A DNA stretch of 34,728 nucleotides from contig JAABVD010000005.1 of the NCBI GenBank assembly GCA_014529615.1, positions 1 through 34,728 on the forward strand, given 5' to 3'. The notes beneath the pieces were generated by a model that saw nothing but the letters and a program-made list of their open reading frames with translations, did no database searches and was not told where the DNA came from. Position numbers and translations under genes: made by a program. Shown in pieces: positions 1 through 9,589 of this stretch (positions within the stretch are counted from its first letter, which is position 1; each line of letters starts with the position of its first letter). The DNA comes from Opitutia bacterium. GTDB lineage: Bacteria > Verrucomicrobiota > Verrucomicrobiia > Opitutales > UBA2995.

Positions 1-348
1 TCCTGCCTCGGGTTGGTCCTTATGCTGTATTTTGCCCCGCACCTGCAGGAAATGGCAAAATGGGCCCTCCTCATCCTGACCGGGCTGACCGGTGGAATTC
101 TGGGTCTGTGGTTGGAAAAGTGGACCATGAAAGCGGCTACCTCCTTCCTTGGCGCCTGGCATGCCGTTCAAGGTGTTTTATTTCTCTTCAAGTTGTCGCC
201 CTTTCTCCTCCCCTGGGAGCAAATGCTGGGTGAATCCGGCGGTGCCGGCTTGAAGGATTTGGCGGACAGGCCCTGGTATTTCTGGGCCAGCGTTATCGGT
301 CTGTCCATCCTCGGCATGGGAAAGCAGATTTTCCCCGCTCGATCCTGA
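1..348 (+). CDS. C-terminal part of a multi-pass membrane protein (DUF4203/TMEM198-like hydrophobic helices); probably begins upstream of the window
   Basis: ORF 13..348 opens at the window edge with an in-frame TTG and no stop upstream; several hydrophobic helices (WALLILTGLTGGILGLWLE, WYFWASVIGLSILGMG). Confidence 0.5.
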   Translation, partial: SCLGLVLMLYFAPHLQEMAKWALLILTGLTGGILGLWLEKWTMKAATSFLGAWHAVQGVLFLFKLSPFLLPWEQMLGESGGAGLKDLADRPWYFWASVIGLSILGMGKQIFPARS

Positions 349-372
349 TTCCGGAAGAAGACGTCAGGTCTT

Positions 373-1761
373 TCAGCGTTTTCGACCGTCCCAAAGAAAT
401 GCCCGACCCGGGGTATCCGCCGCCTGCCAGCCGTAAAAGAGCAGCATGTCCTGCATTTTCGAGGTCATGTCGGCCGAGATGAACTGGATGCCTTGATACC
501 GCAAACCCGGTTGCGGGGACAGATCCCGTTCCAGTTCCCATCGGGCGCCTCCATCCCGGGAAATCCATCGTTCCACCCGGTGGCCGAAGCCATATTCGTC
601 CATTCCCTCCCTTTTCACTGCCTCCCCTCTTCCGGTAATCATACTGGCGTAATAGACTCCGTCATCCCCCGGTTCCAGGTAGGAGGAATTAAAGGGGTGC
701 AGGGTGTCCGCAATGGGGATCTTGCGCCAACCGCCGTCGACATGGGATACGAAATAAAAAGAGCCGGTATAGGGATCCTGCTTGGACACAGGCAACAGGA
801 AATGGGGTTGGTCGTATTTGTCCAAGGCTAGGGAAGGACCGACCGCGGCCGGCCGTTCGGCCGTGTTCCAAACCAGGCAATGATCGTCCGCATCCAATTT
901 TCTCAGCGGCAGCTCAACCTCCCGGCCGGCGATGTTGTGTCCCTTTCCCGAGGGAAGGTCTACCCAAAGGTAGTAGAGGTTGTAGCGTTGGACGTGGTCG
1001 TGCAGGACCCGGCCAAATCGCTTGTTGTAGAGGAGATCCTCCACCTTCCAGATGAAGGCCACATGCAGGCGTTTTCCATCCGCGCTTATCGCTGTGGTAT
1101 GGTAGGAACCGGCGTGAGAGGCGTGGATCCCATCCTGCGGTTCGCCGCTCAGATCGACCACGGGCCGAGGCGACTCCTTCCAAGTCCGGCCCCCGTCTGC
1201 GGAAATATGATACCGCCAATGACCCAGGTGCCCGGACCAGCGTGAATACAACAAGGTCCGGTCATTGTAAATGCGATGGACCTGGGGGTAGGAAATGGAT
1301 TCCGAGATGTCAGGACCCCGTACCCAGGCATCGGTCGAACGGGGATTCCGGGAAATCAAATGCAGCCCGCTGGTTCGGTGACAACCGTGCAGCACATGCA
1401 GGTAGCCGTCCTTATCCGACCAGATGACCGGAGCATAATGATGATCCTTCCGGTATTTTTTTGGGTCGATTTGATCCTCGTATCCGATCATCAGGTTCCG
1501 AGGCTCGGAAAATTTTCCATTTTGCAGGTCGTAGGTAATCAGGTGGGGATACCCCTTTGCATATCCCCTCCAGACGATATGGACCTCATCTCCAAGAGCC
1601 ACCGCTTGGGGATACATCCGGTTGTCGTAGAACATCTTCAGTCCCCCGTTATGGGCAAAGGATACCACCTTGGCCCCGATCGGGCTCATCCCGGCCAGAA
1701 AAACCGTCACCAAAAGCCAGAGCAACGAAGAAGAGGGCGGGGCAGACCTGGAGCGGGCCAT
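373..1761 (-). CDS. BNR-repeat/sialidase-fold secreted protein (BNR_4-like)
   Basis: ORF 373..1779; signal peptide (SSLLWLLVTVFLAGMSPIGAK) and beta-propeller features (HYAPVIWSDKDGYLHVLHGCH, ISADGGRTWKE, ISRDGGARWE). Start placed at MARSRS (1761) because the longer start lies in a repeat TIR. Confidence 0.7.
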   Translation of the reverse strand: MARSRSAPPSSSLLWLLVTVFLAGMSPIGAKVVSFAHNGGLKMFYDNRMYPQAVALGDEVHIVWRGYAKGYPHLITYDLQNGKFSEPRNLMIGYEDQIDPKKYRKDHHYAPVIWSDKDGYLHVLHGCHRTSGLHLISRNPRSTDAWVRGPDISESISYPQVHRIYNDRTLLYSRWSGHLGHWRYHISADGGRTWKESPRPVVDLSGEPQDGIHASHAGSYHTTAISADGKRLHVAFIWKVEDLLYNKRFGRVLHDHVQRYNLYYLWVDLPSGKGHNIAGREVELPLRKLDADDHCLVWNTAERPAAVGPSLALDKYDQPHFLLPVSKQDPYTGSFYFVSHVDGGWRKIPIADTLHPFNSSYLEPGDDGVYYASMITGRGEAVKREGMDEYGFGHRVERWISRDGGARWELERDLSPQPGLRYQGIQFISADMTSKMQDMLLFYGWQAADTPGRAFLWDGRKR

Positions 1762-1769
1762 TTGCGGGC

Positions 1770-1949
1770 TAGTCCGCATGTCTCACAAAATTCGTCGCGA
1801 GCGAACGGAGACCGAGTGCTGGTGCGGGTTTCGAAGCAGATTCGTGGGTGAAGCTGGGTCGACACCCCGCAAAGTCACGAATCCAACGAAGTCCGCGTCA
1901 GCGCCGGTATTCCGGAGCGCAGTAGAAAATTTATGAGACATGCGGGCTA
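1770..1949. mobile_element. MITE-like element, copy 1 (~180 bp, imperfect 23-bp terminal inverted repeats)
   Basis: Left TAGTCCGCATGTCTCACAAAATT (1770-1792) and right AAATTTATGAGACATGCGGGCTA (1927-1949) are near-perfect reverse complements; internal sequence matches a second copy near 3410-3589 in inverted orientation. Confidence 0.65.
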
Positions 1950-3011
1950 GATCCTTTCGATGCTGATCCGGACGATTTTGACGTCTTCCACCGGCCGGTC
2001 GCCGCCGGAAGTGGCAACGTTCTGGATCGCTTCGGCCACGTCCATTCCTTCCAGGACTCTTCCGAATACCGTATGTTTCCCGTTCAACCAGCCGGCGCCG
2101 TCTTTCTTGGTTACGATAAAAAACTGCGACCCGTTGGTATTGGGACCGGAATTGGCCATGCAAAGGGTACCGTAATCCACCGTTCCGAGAAGTTTGGGCT
2201 GATTGAGCGCAGCTTCGCTTCCCACCAGGGCCTGCAGTTCCTCGATTGTTTTACCAACCAGAGGACGGAGTGAATTCGTCGCAGTGATCTGCGCGTGCAG
2301 TTCTTTGATTTCCGCAACCGAACTGCTCTCCTGGTGTGCCTGCAGGTGAGGCAGCAGCAACTTTTGAAAAACAGTGTTGGCCGTGTATTCGTCTTTAATC
2401 ACCCCTTTGATGGGGATGAGTTCCTTTTCAAACCCGGTCGGTTTTTCGGTCGATCCCAAAAGGGTCTGTAGACCTTCCACATTTCTTCCAATAAGCGGTT
2501 GATAGGATTGAGAGGACTGCATCTGCCCAAACAAAGCGGCTATTTCGGGTATGGGACTGGTTCCGTCATTATCCCTCAAGTGTGGAAGAATCAGTTGGTC
2601 GAACACTTGACCGGCCATTTCCCCATCCCCGATCACCCCTTCCAGTGGGACAACCGTGCCGGCATAGCATTCATCCCGAAAGCTGTATCCAGGCCCCCCA
2701 GTACCTGTTCCCTGAGGGCAGCCACCCTGGATCATGAAGTCCTTGATAACCCGGTGGAAAATGAGTCCGTCAAAAAAAGGTTCATTTTTCTCTTCTCCCG
2801 ATGGAGTCTTCCAGGTTTTGGTTCCCTCGGCCAATCCGACGAAATTTTCTACCGTGATTGGAGTGGTATTCTCGAAGAGCTCGATCACCATCGTCCCCAT
2901 GCTCGTTTCCATACGGGCCACCAGGGTTTTTGGCTTTTGGCGACATCCTGAAAAAATCGTCATGGCAAGAAGTAGCAGGCAGATGGCAGGTTTAAGGAAA
3001 TTTCCCTTCAT
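1947..3011 (-). CDS. Peptidyl-prolyl cis-trans isomerase, cyclophilin type, lipoprotein, with a ~160 aa duplicated insert
   Basis: ORF 1947..3083; cyclophilin motifs [47 protein letters not shown]; lipobox LAMTIFSGC; likely start [10 protein letters not shown] at 3011. Confidence 0.9.
   Translation of the reverse strand: MKGNFLKPAICLLLLAMTIFSGCRQKPKTLVARMETSMGTMVIELFENTTPITVENFVGLAEGTKTWKTPSGEEKNEPFFDGLIFHRVIKDFMIQGGCPQGTGTGGPGYSFRDECYAGTVVPLEGVIGDGEMAGQVFDQLILPHLRDNDGTSPIPEIAALFGQMQSSQSYQPLIGRNVEGLQTLLGSTEKPTGFEKELIPIKGVIKDEYTANTVFQKLLLPHLQAHQESSSVAEIKELHAQITATNSLRPLVGKTIEELQALVGSEAALNQPKLLGTVDYGTLCMANSGPNTNGSQFFIVTKKDGAGWLNGKHTVFGRVLEGMDVAEAIQNVATSGGDRPVEDVKIVRISIERI
2184..2669 (-). other. 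Insertion inside the cyclophilin domain containing two tandem divergent ~70-78 aa repeats
   Basis: [63 protein letters not shown] versus [63 protein letters not shown], located between FRDE and [14 protein letters not shown]. Confidence 0.8.
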
Positions 3012-3409
3012 TGAGAGGGAAGGAAAAGCTTGGATCACTCCATGGGCAACTGGAAAAGACGCCCTTACATTCGAAGGGGTCAAACCTGAAATCTCAACAT
3101 CGCAAGCGACGTCAAGACGACACGCCGTTGCATGGCAACTTTGCGACGCACGGTTGCAAGGATCAGCCGTCGCCCAATGGCTGTGGCTAACATGATGATC
3201 CCGACGTCATTCGCCTCATTACCGGGCTTGAAGTCTACCGTAAACCCCATAGGGTTCCTGGGATATTACAGCAAAATTAAATTCCCCGCCTTCCCATCGG
3301 GGATGAGGGAGATCTGAGATGAAACACGGAATTGTCAGGCCAAACTCCGGTCCCCGGTTTGAAAGGAAGCAAATCCTACCCATCGAACGCGCCGTCAACA
3401 GCCTGGCCC

Positions 3410-3589
3410 CAGCCCACAAATCTCACAAGTCTTCTACTGCGCTCCGGAATCCCGGCACTGGTGCGGACTTCGTTGGATTCGCCTGCCCGTGCTCCGCACA
3501 GAAGCAGGCGACTTTGCAGGGTGTCGACCCAGCTTCACCCGCTCATCGGCGCGAACGGGCCAGCTCCTGTTTTGCGGGGACCGACATCT
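3410..3589. mobile_element. MITE-like element, copy 2 (inverted relative to copy 1, degenerate ends, ~28 bp internal insertion)
   Basis: CAGCCCACAAATCTCACAAGTCTTCTACTGCGCTCCGGAATCCCGGCACTGGTGCGGACTTCGTTGGATTCG...GACTTTGCAGGGTGTCGACCCAGCTTCACCC matches the reverse complement of copy 1. Confidence 0.6.
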
Positions 3590-3598
3590 AGGATTCGA

Positions 3599-5122
3599 TT
3601 GAATTTGCTCCCATGGTTGCTCTTTTCTGTAACGGCCGGGTGCCTCATCTCCGCCTGCTCCCATACACCGGAACAGATCTCCTCGGTTTCCCCAACGGCC
3701 GCGGAATTGCCATCGGAGTTTTCAGCAAGCGAGGTTGTCGGCTCCTACGAACCACTGGAGTGGTGGAAGGCGTTCGACGATCCGGTTCTCGACCAGGTGA
3801 TCGCGGCCGTGCTGGCCTCCAATTTCGACTTGGCCGAGGCGGTGGCCCGGGTCGATCAGGCCAGGGCGCGGGAACGCTTCGCCAAATCCTCGGCGATTCC
3901 GTCGCTTCAACCTACTGTTCTCGTAAGCGAATTCGATATTCCCATTAGTTCAGGTATTGGCGCACAATTGGAAGGATTGGGGGTGATTTCCGACGAAAAC
4001 AAAACCTTGTTTCCAGACCGGCTCGGCCTGACTACCTACAATATCGGTCTGGATTTCTCCTACGAACTCGACTTCTGGGGGCGGAATCGCAACGACACGC
4101 TGGCCGCCGGAGCTGAGTTGATGGCATCGGAGTCCGACTACCTGACCGCCCGGATGGGGGTGCTGGCCGAAACCGTTCGCACCTATTTGGAAATGGTCAA
4201 TTTGCGCCACCAGCATGGACTTGCAGGGGAAATCGTAGAGATTTTACTGCAGCGGGAATTGCTGGCCGAGTCCCGGTATGACCGTGGTTTGACCGATTTG
4301 CGCGATCTGCATGCGGTACGGCAGAGCCTGCGGGAAGCTCAGGCCGAATTGCCGCAAATCGAAGCGCTGCTGGCAGATGCGGAGGGACGGTTGTGGATAC
4401 TTGCCGGAGGCTACCGTCCCGACCTCGCGGATATGCTCTCCAATTCCCGGATTCCATCCATTGTGTTCAAACCCGTTCCCGTGGGCATTCCGGCCGACCT
4501 CATGGTGCAGCGGCCCGACATCCTTGCGGCGATGCAGCGCTTGGAAGCGGCCCGATATTCAGTCGGCGCCCGCCGCGCGGATCGGTTGCCGAGGTTGTCC
4601 CTGCAAGGTTCCATCGGACTAAGGTCTACGGATTCGAGCATGTGGTTCGATTCGGAACAATGGTTCCGGACATTCAGCATGAACTTGCTAGGTCCCGTAT
4701 TCCAGGGTTCCCGTATTCGCAGCAACATCGCCCTGGCCGAGGCCAGGTTGAATGAGGCTGTGAACGCCTTTGGACGTTCCGTGGTAACCGCGGTCAACGA
4801 GGTTGAAGCGGCCCTGGTTGGCCTGCAAGCCAGCCGCCAGCGTCATTCACTGCTGGTTTCCCTTGCGGACGAGGCGGAGGCCGAATCAGAGTTGGAGGAG
4901 CAACGCTACCTTTCGGGTGTGGGTGACTATGAAGCTTTCCTGGCCGGGCTGCAGATCCAAATGGGCGCCGAGTCTGCCCTTGCCGCGGCAGGGCGCGATC
5001 TGGGTTATGCCCGCCTCGCGCTCCACCGGGCGCTTGGGGGCGCGTGGACCTCCGAGGATAGGGAGACCCTCCAGCCTCAACCGCATTCCCTGCTTCTCTC
5101 ATCTCGATCCCCTACAGAGTAA
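3599..5122 (+). CDS. RND efflux outer-membrane lipoprotein (NodT/TolC-like OMF)
   Basis: ORF 3332..5122; lipoprotein signal LLPWLLFSVTAGCLISAC; OMF features (WWKAFDDPVLDQVIAAVLASNFDLAEAVARVDQARAR, ADLMVQRPDILAAMQRLEAARYSVGARRADRLPRLSLQGSIGL). Upstream part of the ORF is repeat-derived; TTG at 3599 is the likely start. Confidence 0.88.
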   Translation: MNLLPWLLFSVTAGCLISACSHTPEQISSVSPTAAELPSEFSASEVVGSYEPLEWWKAFDDPVLDQVIAAVLASNFDLAEAVARVDQARARERFAKSSAIPSLQPTVLVSEFDIPISSGIGAQLEGLGVISDENKTLFPDRLGLTTYNIGLDFSYELDFWGRNRNDTLAAGAELMASESDYLTARMGVLAETVRTYLEMVNLRHQHGLAGEIVEILLQRELLAESRYDRGLTDLRDLHAVRQSLREAQAELPQIEALLADAEGRLWILAGGYRPDLADMLSNSRIPSIVFKPVPVGIPADLMVQRPDILAAMQRLEAARYSVGARRADRLPRLSLQGSIGLRSTDSSMWFDSEQWFRTFSMNLLGPVFQGSRIRSNIALAEARLNEAVNAFGRSVVTAVNEVEAALVGLQASRQRHSLLVSLADEAEAESELEEQRYLSGVGDYEAFLAGLQIQMGAESALAAAGRDLGYARLALHRALGGAWTSEDRETLQPQPHSLLLSSRSPTE

Positions 5123-5128
5123 TTGGCC

Positions 5129-6343
5129 ATGTCCCGTATAATCAGTATTGGTGCTTCCGCCGCCATTATCGTGGCTTCGGTTGCTTTGGCTGCATTTTTA
5201 ATTTCACGAGCGCCTGAACCGGTCCGTACCGAACAGCCTCCCCAGATCCCCTTTGTGCAGACTGGCCTGATCCGAGCCGGGACCGGTCCCATACCGGTAT
5301 TTGGATCCGGCACGGTGTGGCCCAGTGCGGAGATCGATATCGTTCCTCAGGTGGGCGGCAAGATCGTCTGGGTGGATCCGGGATTTCAAAGCGGTGGACG
5401 GATAGCGGCGGGCCAAACCATCTTCCGCATTGAAGAGGTCGATTTTCTATACCGGGTAGAGGAAGCGGAAGCCGATCTCGCCGCCAGCCGGGTGGCTTTG
5501 CTCAGAGAGAAGGAACAGGCATCGATTGCCCACGAGCAATACGCATTGTACTCAGACCTGCAGGAGGATGAGGTTTCGCCGTCCACAACGAATCCGCTCA
5601 CCCTGAGGGAACCCCAGTTGAGCTCGGCTCAAGCCGCTTTTGACCGTGACGAGGCCAAACTTGCGGATGCTCAAATTGCTCTTTCCAGAACCAGGGTAAC
5701 GGCTCCCTTTGATGGTTTGGTCAAGGAAGCATCCGTGGACGTGGGAAAAATTGTGGTTGCCGGCCAATCCGTCGGGCGGATATTCGCTACGGATGCAGTG
5801 GAAGTTATCATTCCCCTGTCCGATTCCGATGCCGCTTTGATCCCGGGGTTGTGGTCGCTTTCGGCGGGTGACGGAAACCGGGCAGTGGCTTCGCGTGTAA
5901 TTGCTCGCTACGGCGACGGAACCTATGCCTGGGAAGGTTATGTGGACCGGGTCAAGGCATCCCTAGACAGGCAAACGCGCACTATCGAGGTCATCGTGCG
6001 CGTTCCGGATCCCCTTCATTCAGGGATCCCGGTGGACGGAACGGTTCATCCTGGCGGCAACCCTCCGCTTCTGGTCGGCAAATTTGTGGAGGTGGAAATC
6101 GAGGGACTGGCATTGGAAGCATACTACCGGGCGCCGCGGGCTGCACTAAAATCCGGCAACGAGGTTTGGGTCGTGACCGATGGTGGCGTGGTCAGTATCG
6201 TTCCGGTAGCGGTGCTGCAACGTACCTCCGACGAAGTATATGTGGCCGGAACACTGGAAAACGGCCAACCCGTCGTCACCGGTGGAATCCTGTTCGCCAC
6301 AGAAGGCCTGCGCGTCCTGACGGAAATTGACTCGGCTCCATGA
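5129..6343 (+). CDS. RND efflux periplasmic adaptor (membrane fusion protein)
   Basis: N-terminal TM helix, GSGTVWPSAEIDIVPQVGGKIVWVDPGFQSGGRIAAGQTIFRIEEVDF and TRVTAPFDGLVKEASVDVGKIVVAGQSVGRIF (HlyD/AcrA pattern); sits between OMF and RND genes. Confidence 0.92.
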   Translation: MSRIISIGASAAIIVASVALAAFLISRAPEPVRTEQPPQIPFVQTGLIRAGTGPIPVFGSGTVWPSAEIDIVPQVGGKIVWVDPGFQSGGRIAAGQTIFRIEEVDFLYRVEEAEADLAASRVALLREKEQASIAHEQYALYSDLQEDEVSPSTTNPLTLREPQLSSAQAAFDRDEAKLADAQIALSRTRVTAPFDGLVKEASVDVGKIVVAGQSVGRIFATDAVEVIIPLSDSDAALIPGLWSLSAGDGNRAVASRVIARYGDGTYAWEGYVDRVKASLDRQTRTIEVIVRVPDPLHSGIPVDGTVHPGGNPPLLVGKFVEVEIEGLALEAYYRAPRAALKSGNEVWVVTDGGVVSIVPVAVLQRTSDEVYVAGTLENGQPVVTGGILFATEGLRVLTEIDSAP

Positions 6344-9300
6344 GTTCCGATCCCGACTATAATAAGGAACGGTCCGGCCCGATCGCCTACATGGCCGGCA
6401 ATGGCGTAGCCGCCAATCTATTGATGTGGGTAATTATCGCAGCCGGTCTGGTATCCCTTACCGGCCTGGAGAGGGAAGCGTGGCCCACGGTTCCCTTCTA
6501 CCATATCGAAGTTACGATGGCCTATCCCGGAGCCACACCGGAGGAGGTGGAGGAGTCGATTGTGGTCAAGATCGAGGATCGGGTCAGCGGGTTGGATGAC
6601 GTGAAGGCTGTAAAATCCGTTGCGGCGCCTGGTATGGCATCCGTCCGCATTCAAATGGATTCCGGTACGGACATGGCCCGGGCCTTGAACGATATCGAGT
6701 CTGCGGTCAGTCGAATACAGTCTTTCCCTGCCGGTGCCGAACGCCCTCTATTCTGGGAAATGACCAACCGCCAGAGCATGATGCGGCTCATTGTTTTTGG
6801 GGATGTTTCCGAGCGCTCGCTCAAGGAATTGGCCTTCCAGATCGAGGATGAACTCAAGATGCTTCCCTCCCTGTCACAGGTCGAGGTCAGTGGTGTTCGG
6901 AACTACGAGATCTCTATCGAAGTACCGCTCAATCGGCTGAGAGCCCTTGGACTTACCCTGACCGACATCGCGGACACCATTCGCAGCAGTTCTCTGGACC
7001 TGTCTGCCGGCAGCATCCTGACCCGGGAATCCAGGGTGAGGATCCGGACCCTCGGCCAAAACTACGACCAGCAGGATTTCGAAGAAATCGTCCTTCTCAG
7101 CCACAGCGACGGTACCGTTTTGCGTCTTGGAGATATCGCTGAAGTTCGCGACGGATTTCAGAAAACCAACCTGATTGTCCGGCATCAGAACCATCCCGCT
7201 GTATTCGTCGAGGTTTACCGGGCCAATGGCGAGCAAGTGATGGACGTGGCCAGGACTGTCCGGGAGCACTTGGCCAACGAGGTGATTCCGGCCCTGCCGG
7301 ACGGTGTGGGTATCACGGTGTGGAATGATGAATCCCAGGACTATAAGGAACGGGCCGAAATTCTCCTCAAAAACGGGATTCTTGGTCTGTTGCTGGTGTT
7401 GATTGCACTCAGTTTGTTTCTCCAAATCCGGCTGGCCCTGTGGGTCGCGGTAGGTCTCGCCGTTTCGGGTATCGGCGCCCTGGCGGTCATGCTGTTACTC
7501 GATCTCGCGATTAATGTCCAAAGCCTTTTCTCCTTTGTATTGGCCATAGGTATCGTCGTCGACGACGCCATCGTGGTAGCCGAGCACATTCAATACGAAC
7601 GCAAGCGGGGAACTCCCGGGGTGTTGGCCGCTATCCGCGGCGCCCGCCGGATAAAAGTGCCTTTGACATTCGCGGTCCTCACCTCGGTTGTGGCCTTCGT
7701 CCCGTTGCTCTTCATTCCCGGTGGCATCGGGGAAACATGGCGGGCGCTGCCCATCATCATGATCGCCATTCTTTTGGTTTCCCTGGTCGAATCACTGCTG
7801 ATTCTGCCCAACCACCTGTCCCATCTGCACGGCCCGGAATGGGAGCCGGAAAGAGCGCTCGATCGGTTCTTCGCAAGGCTGCAAGGAGGCGTGAACCGGC
7901 TTCTCAACAGGTTCGTGCAAGGTCCCCTGGACCGGGCGCTTCGGTTCGCCACGGACCAGCCCCTGGTGACGATGGCGGGGGCTGTGGGCATGCTCGTGTT
8001 GAGTATCTCGCTGGTACCCGCGGGTATCGTTCCCACCACTTTCGCCGCTGACGTTGAAGGGGATTATGCAACGGTCACTTTGGAAATGCCCGATGGAACG
8101 ACCGTCTCGAGGACCCACGAGGTGGCGAAGAAATTGGAGTCTGCAGGCCATCGGGTTATCGAACGATATTCCCGCGACCGGCCAGAGGATGCGCCTCCAC
8201 TTCTGAGAGGGGTAACGGTGGTGGTCGGACAGCGGCCAAGAGTCCAGGGAGGAGGACTCAATCCGGAGCCCACCCTCAATCCGGAAGCCAATGTCGCCAC
8301 CATCGAATTCAAACTCCTGAGCGCGCAGCAAAGAAAGATTTCCACTGTCGATTTCGTGCAGGCATGGCGAGAGGAGGTCGGTGCGCTACCTTACGTGCGC
8401 GGAATCATCTTCAGCGGCGAGGTCATCCAGTTGGGCAATCCTGTCGAGGCCGTATTGTCGCATCCGGACCCGAAGTTCCTCGTCCGGATCGCAAACGCGG
8501 TGGTCGATGGTCTCCGTGGAGTGGGAGGCGTCTACGACATACATTCGGATCACACCCCGGGCATCCCGGAAATTCAGCTCGAGCTGCGGCCGGAAGCGCG
8601 AACCCTCGGTCTCACGCTGGAAGAGCTGGCCGAGCAGACACGTGCCGCGTTTTTTGGCGCACGGGCCGTCCGGGTGCAGCGCGGCCGGGAAGAGGTCCGC
8701 GTCTACGTGCGCCTTCCCCTCGACGAACGGAATTCCATTACTGATATCGAAAGGTACCTGCTCCGTACGCCGAGCGGGGCCGAGGTCCCGGTTGCCAGCG
8801 TGGCCTCGCTGAACTCCGGGGTGTCGCCGCCGGCCATTCGACGGAAGGATGGTCAGCGTGTTGTCACGGTTACCGCGGACGTGGACGCCACGGTGATTTC
8901 CGGGGACGAAGCCAACAGCATCCTGGCTGGTTCGATCCTGGCTGATCTGACCGCCGTGTACCCGGACCTGACCTATACGTTCGGAGGTGAACAACAACAG
9001 CAACTCGAGTCCCTGGATGCGCTGTATCGCGGATTTGCCATTGCCTTGATCATGATTTTCGTACTGCTCGCCCTCTCCCTCCGGTCTTACACCAAACCGT
9101 TCATCGTCATGGCCGTCATCCCGTTCGGGTTCATCGGAGTGATTCTGGGCCACTGGGTCCTGGGAATCGCCCTGAGCGCAGTATCGTTCATGGGTGTATT
9201 CGGCCTGAGCGGCGTGGTGGTGAACGATTCCCTGGTCATGATCGATTTCATCGATCAGGAACTCAGGGAAGGCATGTCGGCTCGCACTGCCATCATAGAG

Positions 9301-9525
9301 GGCGCCAAGGGCCGGTTTCGTCCCATCATGCTCACTTCCCTCACTACTTTCCTCGGTTTCTTTCCCCTCATTCTGGAACGCGCAATTCAGGCCCAGTTCC
9401 TGATCCCCTTTGCCGCATCGCTCGGCTGCGGGATTCTCTTTGTCACGGCGCTGCTCATGATGGTGGTACCCGCGCTCTACATGATCCATTTGCGTCTGGG
9501 TTCCTGGCGACGTAAAGCAAGATAG
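6340..9525 (+). CDS. RND efflux permease (AcrB/MexF family)
   Basis: 1061 aa; MAYPGATPEEVEESIVVKIEDRV, SIVVDDAIVVAEHI-type segment, ARTAIIEGAKGRFRPIMLTSLTTFLGFFPL; ATGA overlap with the adaptor gene. Confidence 0.96.
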   Translation: MSSDPDYNKERSGPIAYMAGNGVAANLLMWVIIAAGLVSLTGLEREAWPTVPFYHIEVTMAYPGATPEEVEESIVVKIEDRVSGLDDVKAVKSVAAPGMASVRIQMDSGTDMARALNDIESAVSRIQSFPAGAERPLFWEMTNRQSMMRLIVFGDVSERSLKELAFQIEDELKMLPSLSQVEVSGVRNYEISIEVPLNRLRALGLTLTDIADTIRSSSLDLSAGSILTRESRVRIRTLGQNYDQQDFEEIVLLSHSDGTVLRLGDIAEVRDGFQKTNLIVRHQNHPAVFVEVYRANGEQVMDVARTVREHLANEVIPALPDGVGITVWNDESQDYKERAEILLKNGILGLLLVLIALSLFLQIRLALWVAVGLAVSGIGALAVMLLLDLAINVQSLFSFVLAIGIVVDDAIVVAEHIQYERKRGTPGVLAAIRGARRIKVPLTFAVLTSVVAFVPLLFIPGGIGETWRALPIIMIAILLVSLVESLLILPNHLSHLHGPEWEPERALDRFFARLQGGVNRLLNRFVQGPLDRALRFATDQPLVTMAGAVGMLVLSISLVPAGIVPTTFAADVEGDYATVTLEMPDGTTVSRTHEVAKKLESAGHRVIERYSRDRPEDAPPLLRGVTVVVGQRPRVQGGGLNPEPTLNPEANVATIEFKLLSAQQRKISTVDFVQAWREEVGALPYVRGIIFSGEVIQLGNPVEAVLSHPDPKFLVRIANAVVDGLRGVGGVYDIHSDHTPGIPEIQLELRPEARTLGLTLEELAEQTRAAFFGARAVRVQRGREEVRVYVRLPLDERNSITDIERYLLRTPSGAEVPVASVASLNSGVSPPAIRRKDGQRVVTVTADVDATVISGDEANSILAGSILADLTAVYPDLTYTFGGEQQQQLESLDALYRGFAIALIMIFVLLALSLRSYTKPFIVMAVIPFGFIGVILGHWVLGIALSAVSFMGVFGLSGVVVNDSLVMIDFIDQELREGMSARTAIIEGAKGRFRPIMLTSLTTFLGFFPLILERAIQAQFLIPFAASLGCGILFVTALLMMVVPALYMIHLRLGSWRRKAR

Positions 9526-9589
9526 AAATCTCTCCAACCCGCCTTCTGAATTGCAATCTGCCTTTCCTTGAATCGAACCAGGATATTAT

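Noticed and set aside
3332-3598. N-terminal 89 residues of the 596 aa OMF ORF as real protein
   Set aside because: Encoded by leader DNA and the MITE-like repeat; the lipoprotein signal sequence starts after it.
8386-9537. 383 aa - strand ORF antisense to the RND permease
   Set aside because: The + strand encodes an intact RND permease; the antisense product is low complexity (HDGHDDERFG...EGEQYENHDQGNG) and not protein-like.
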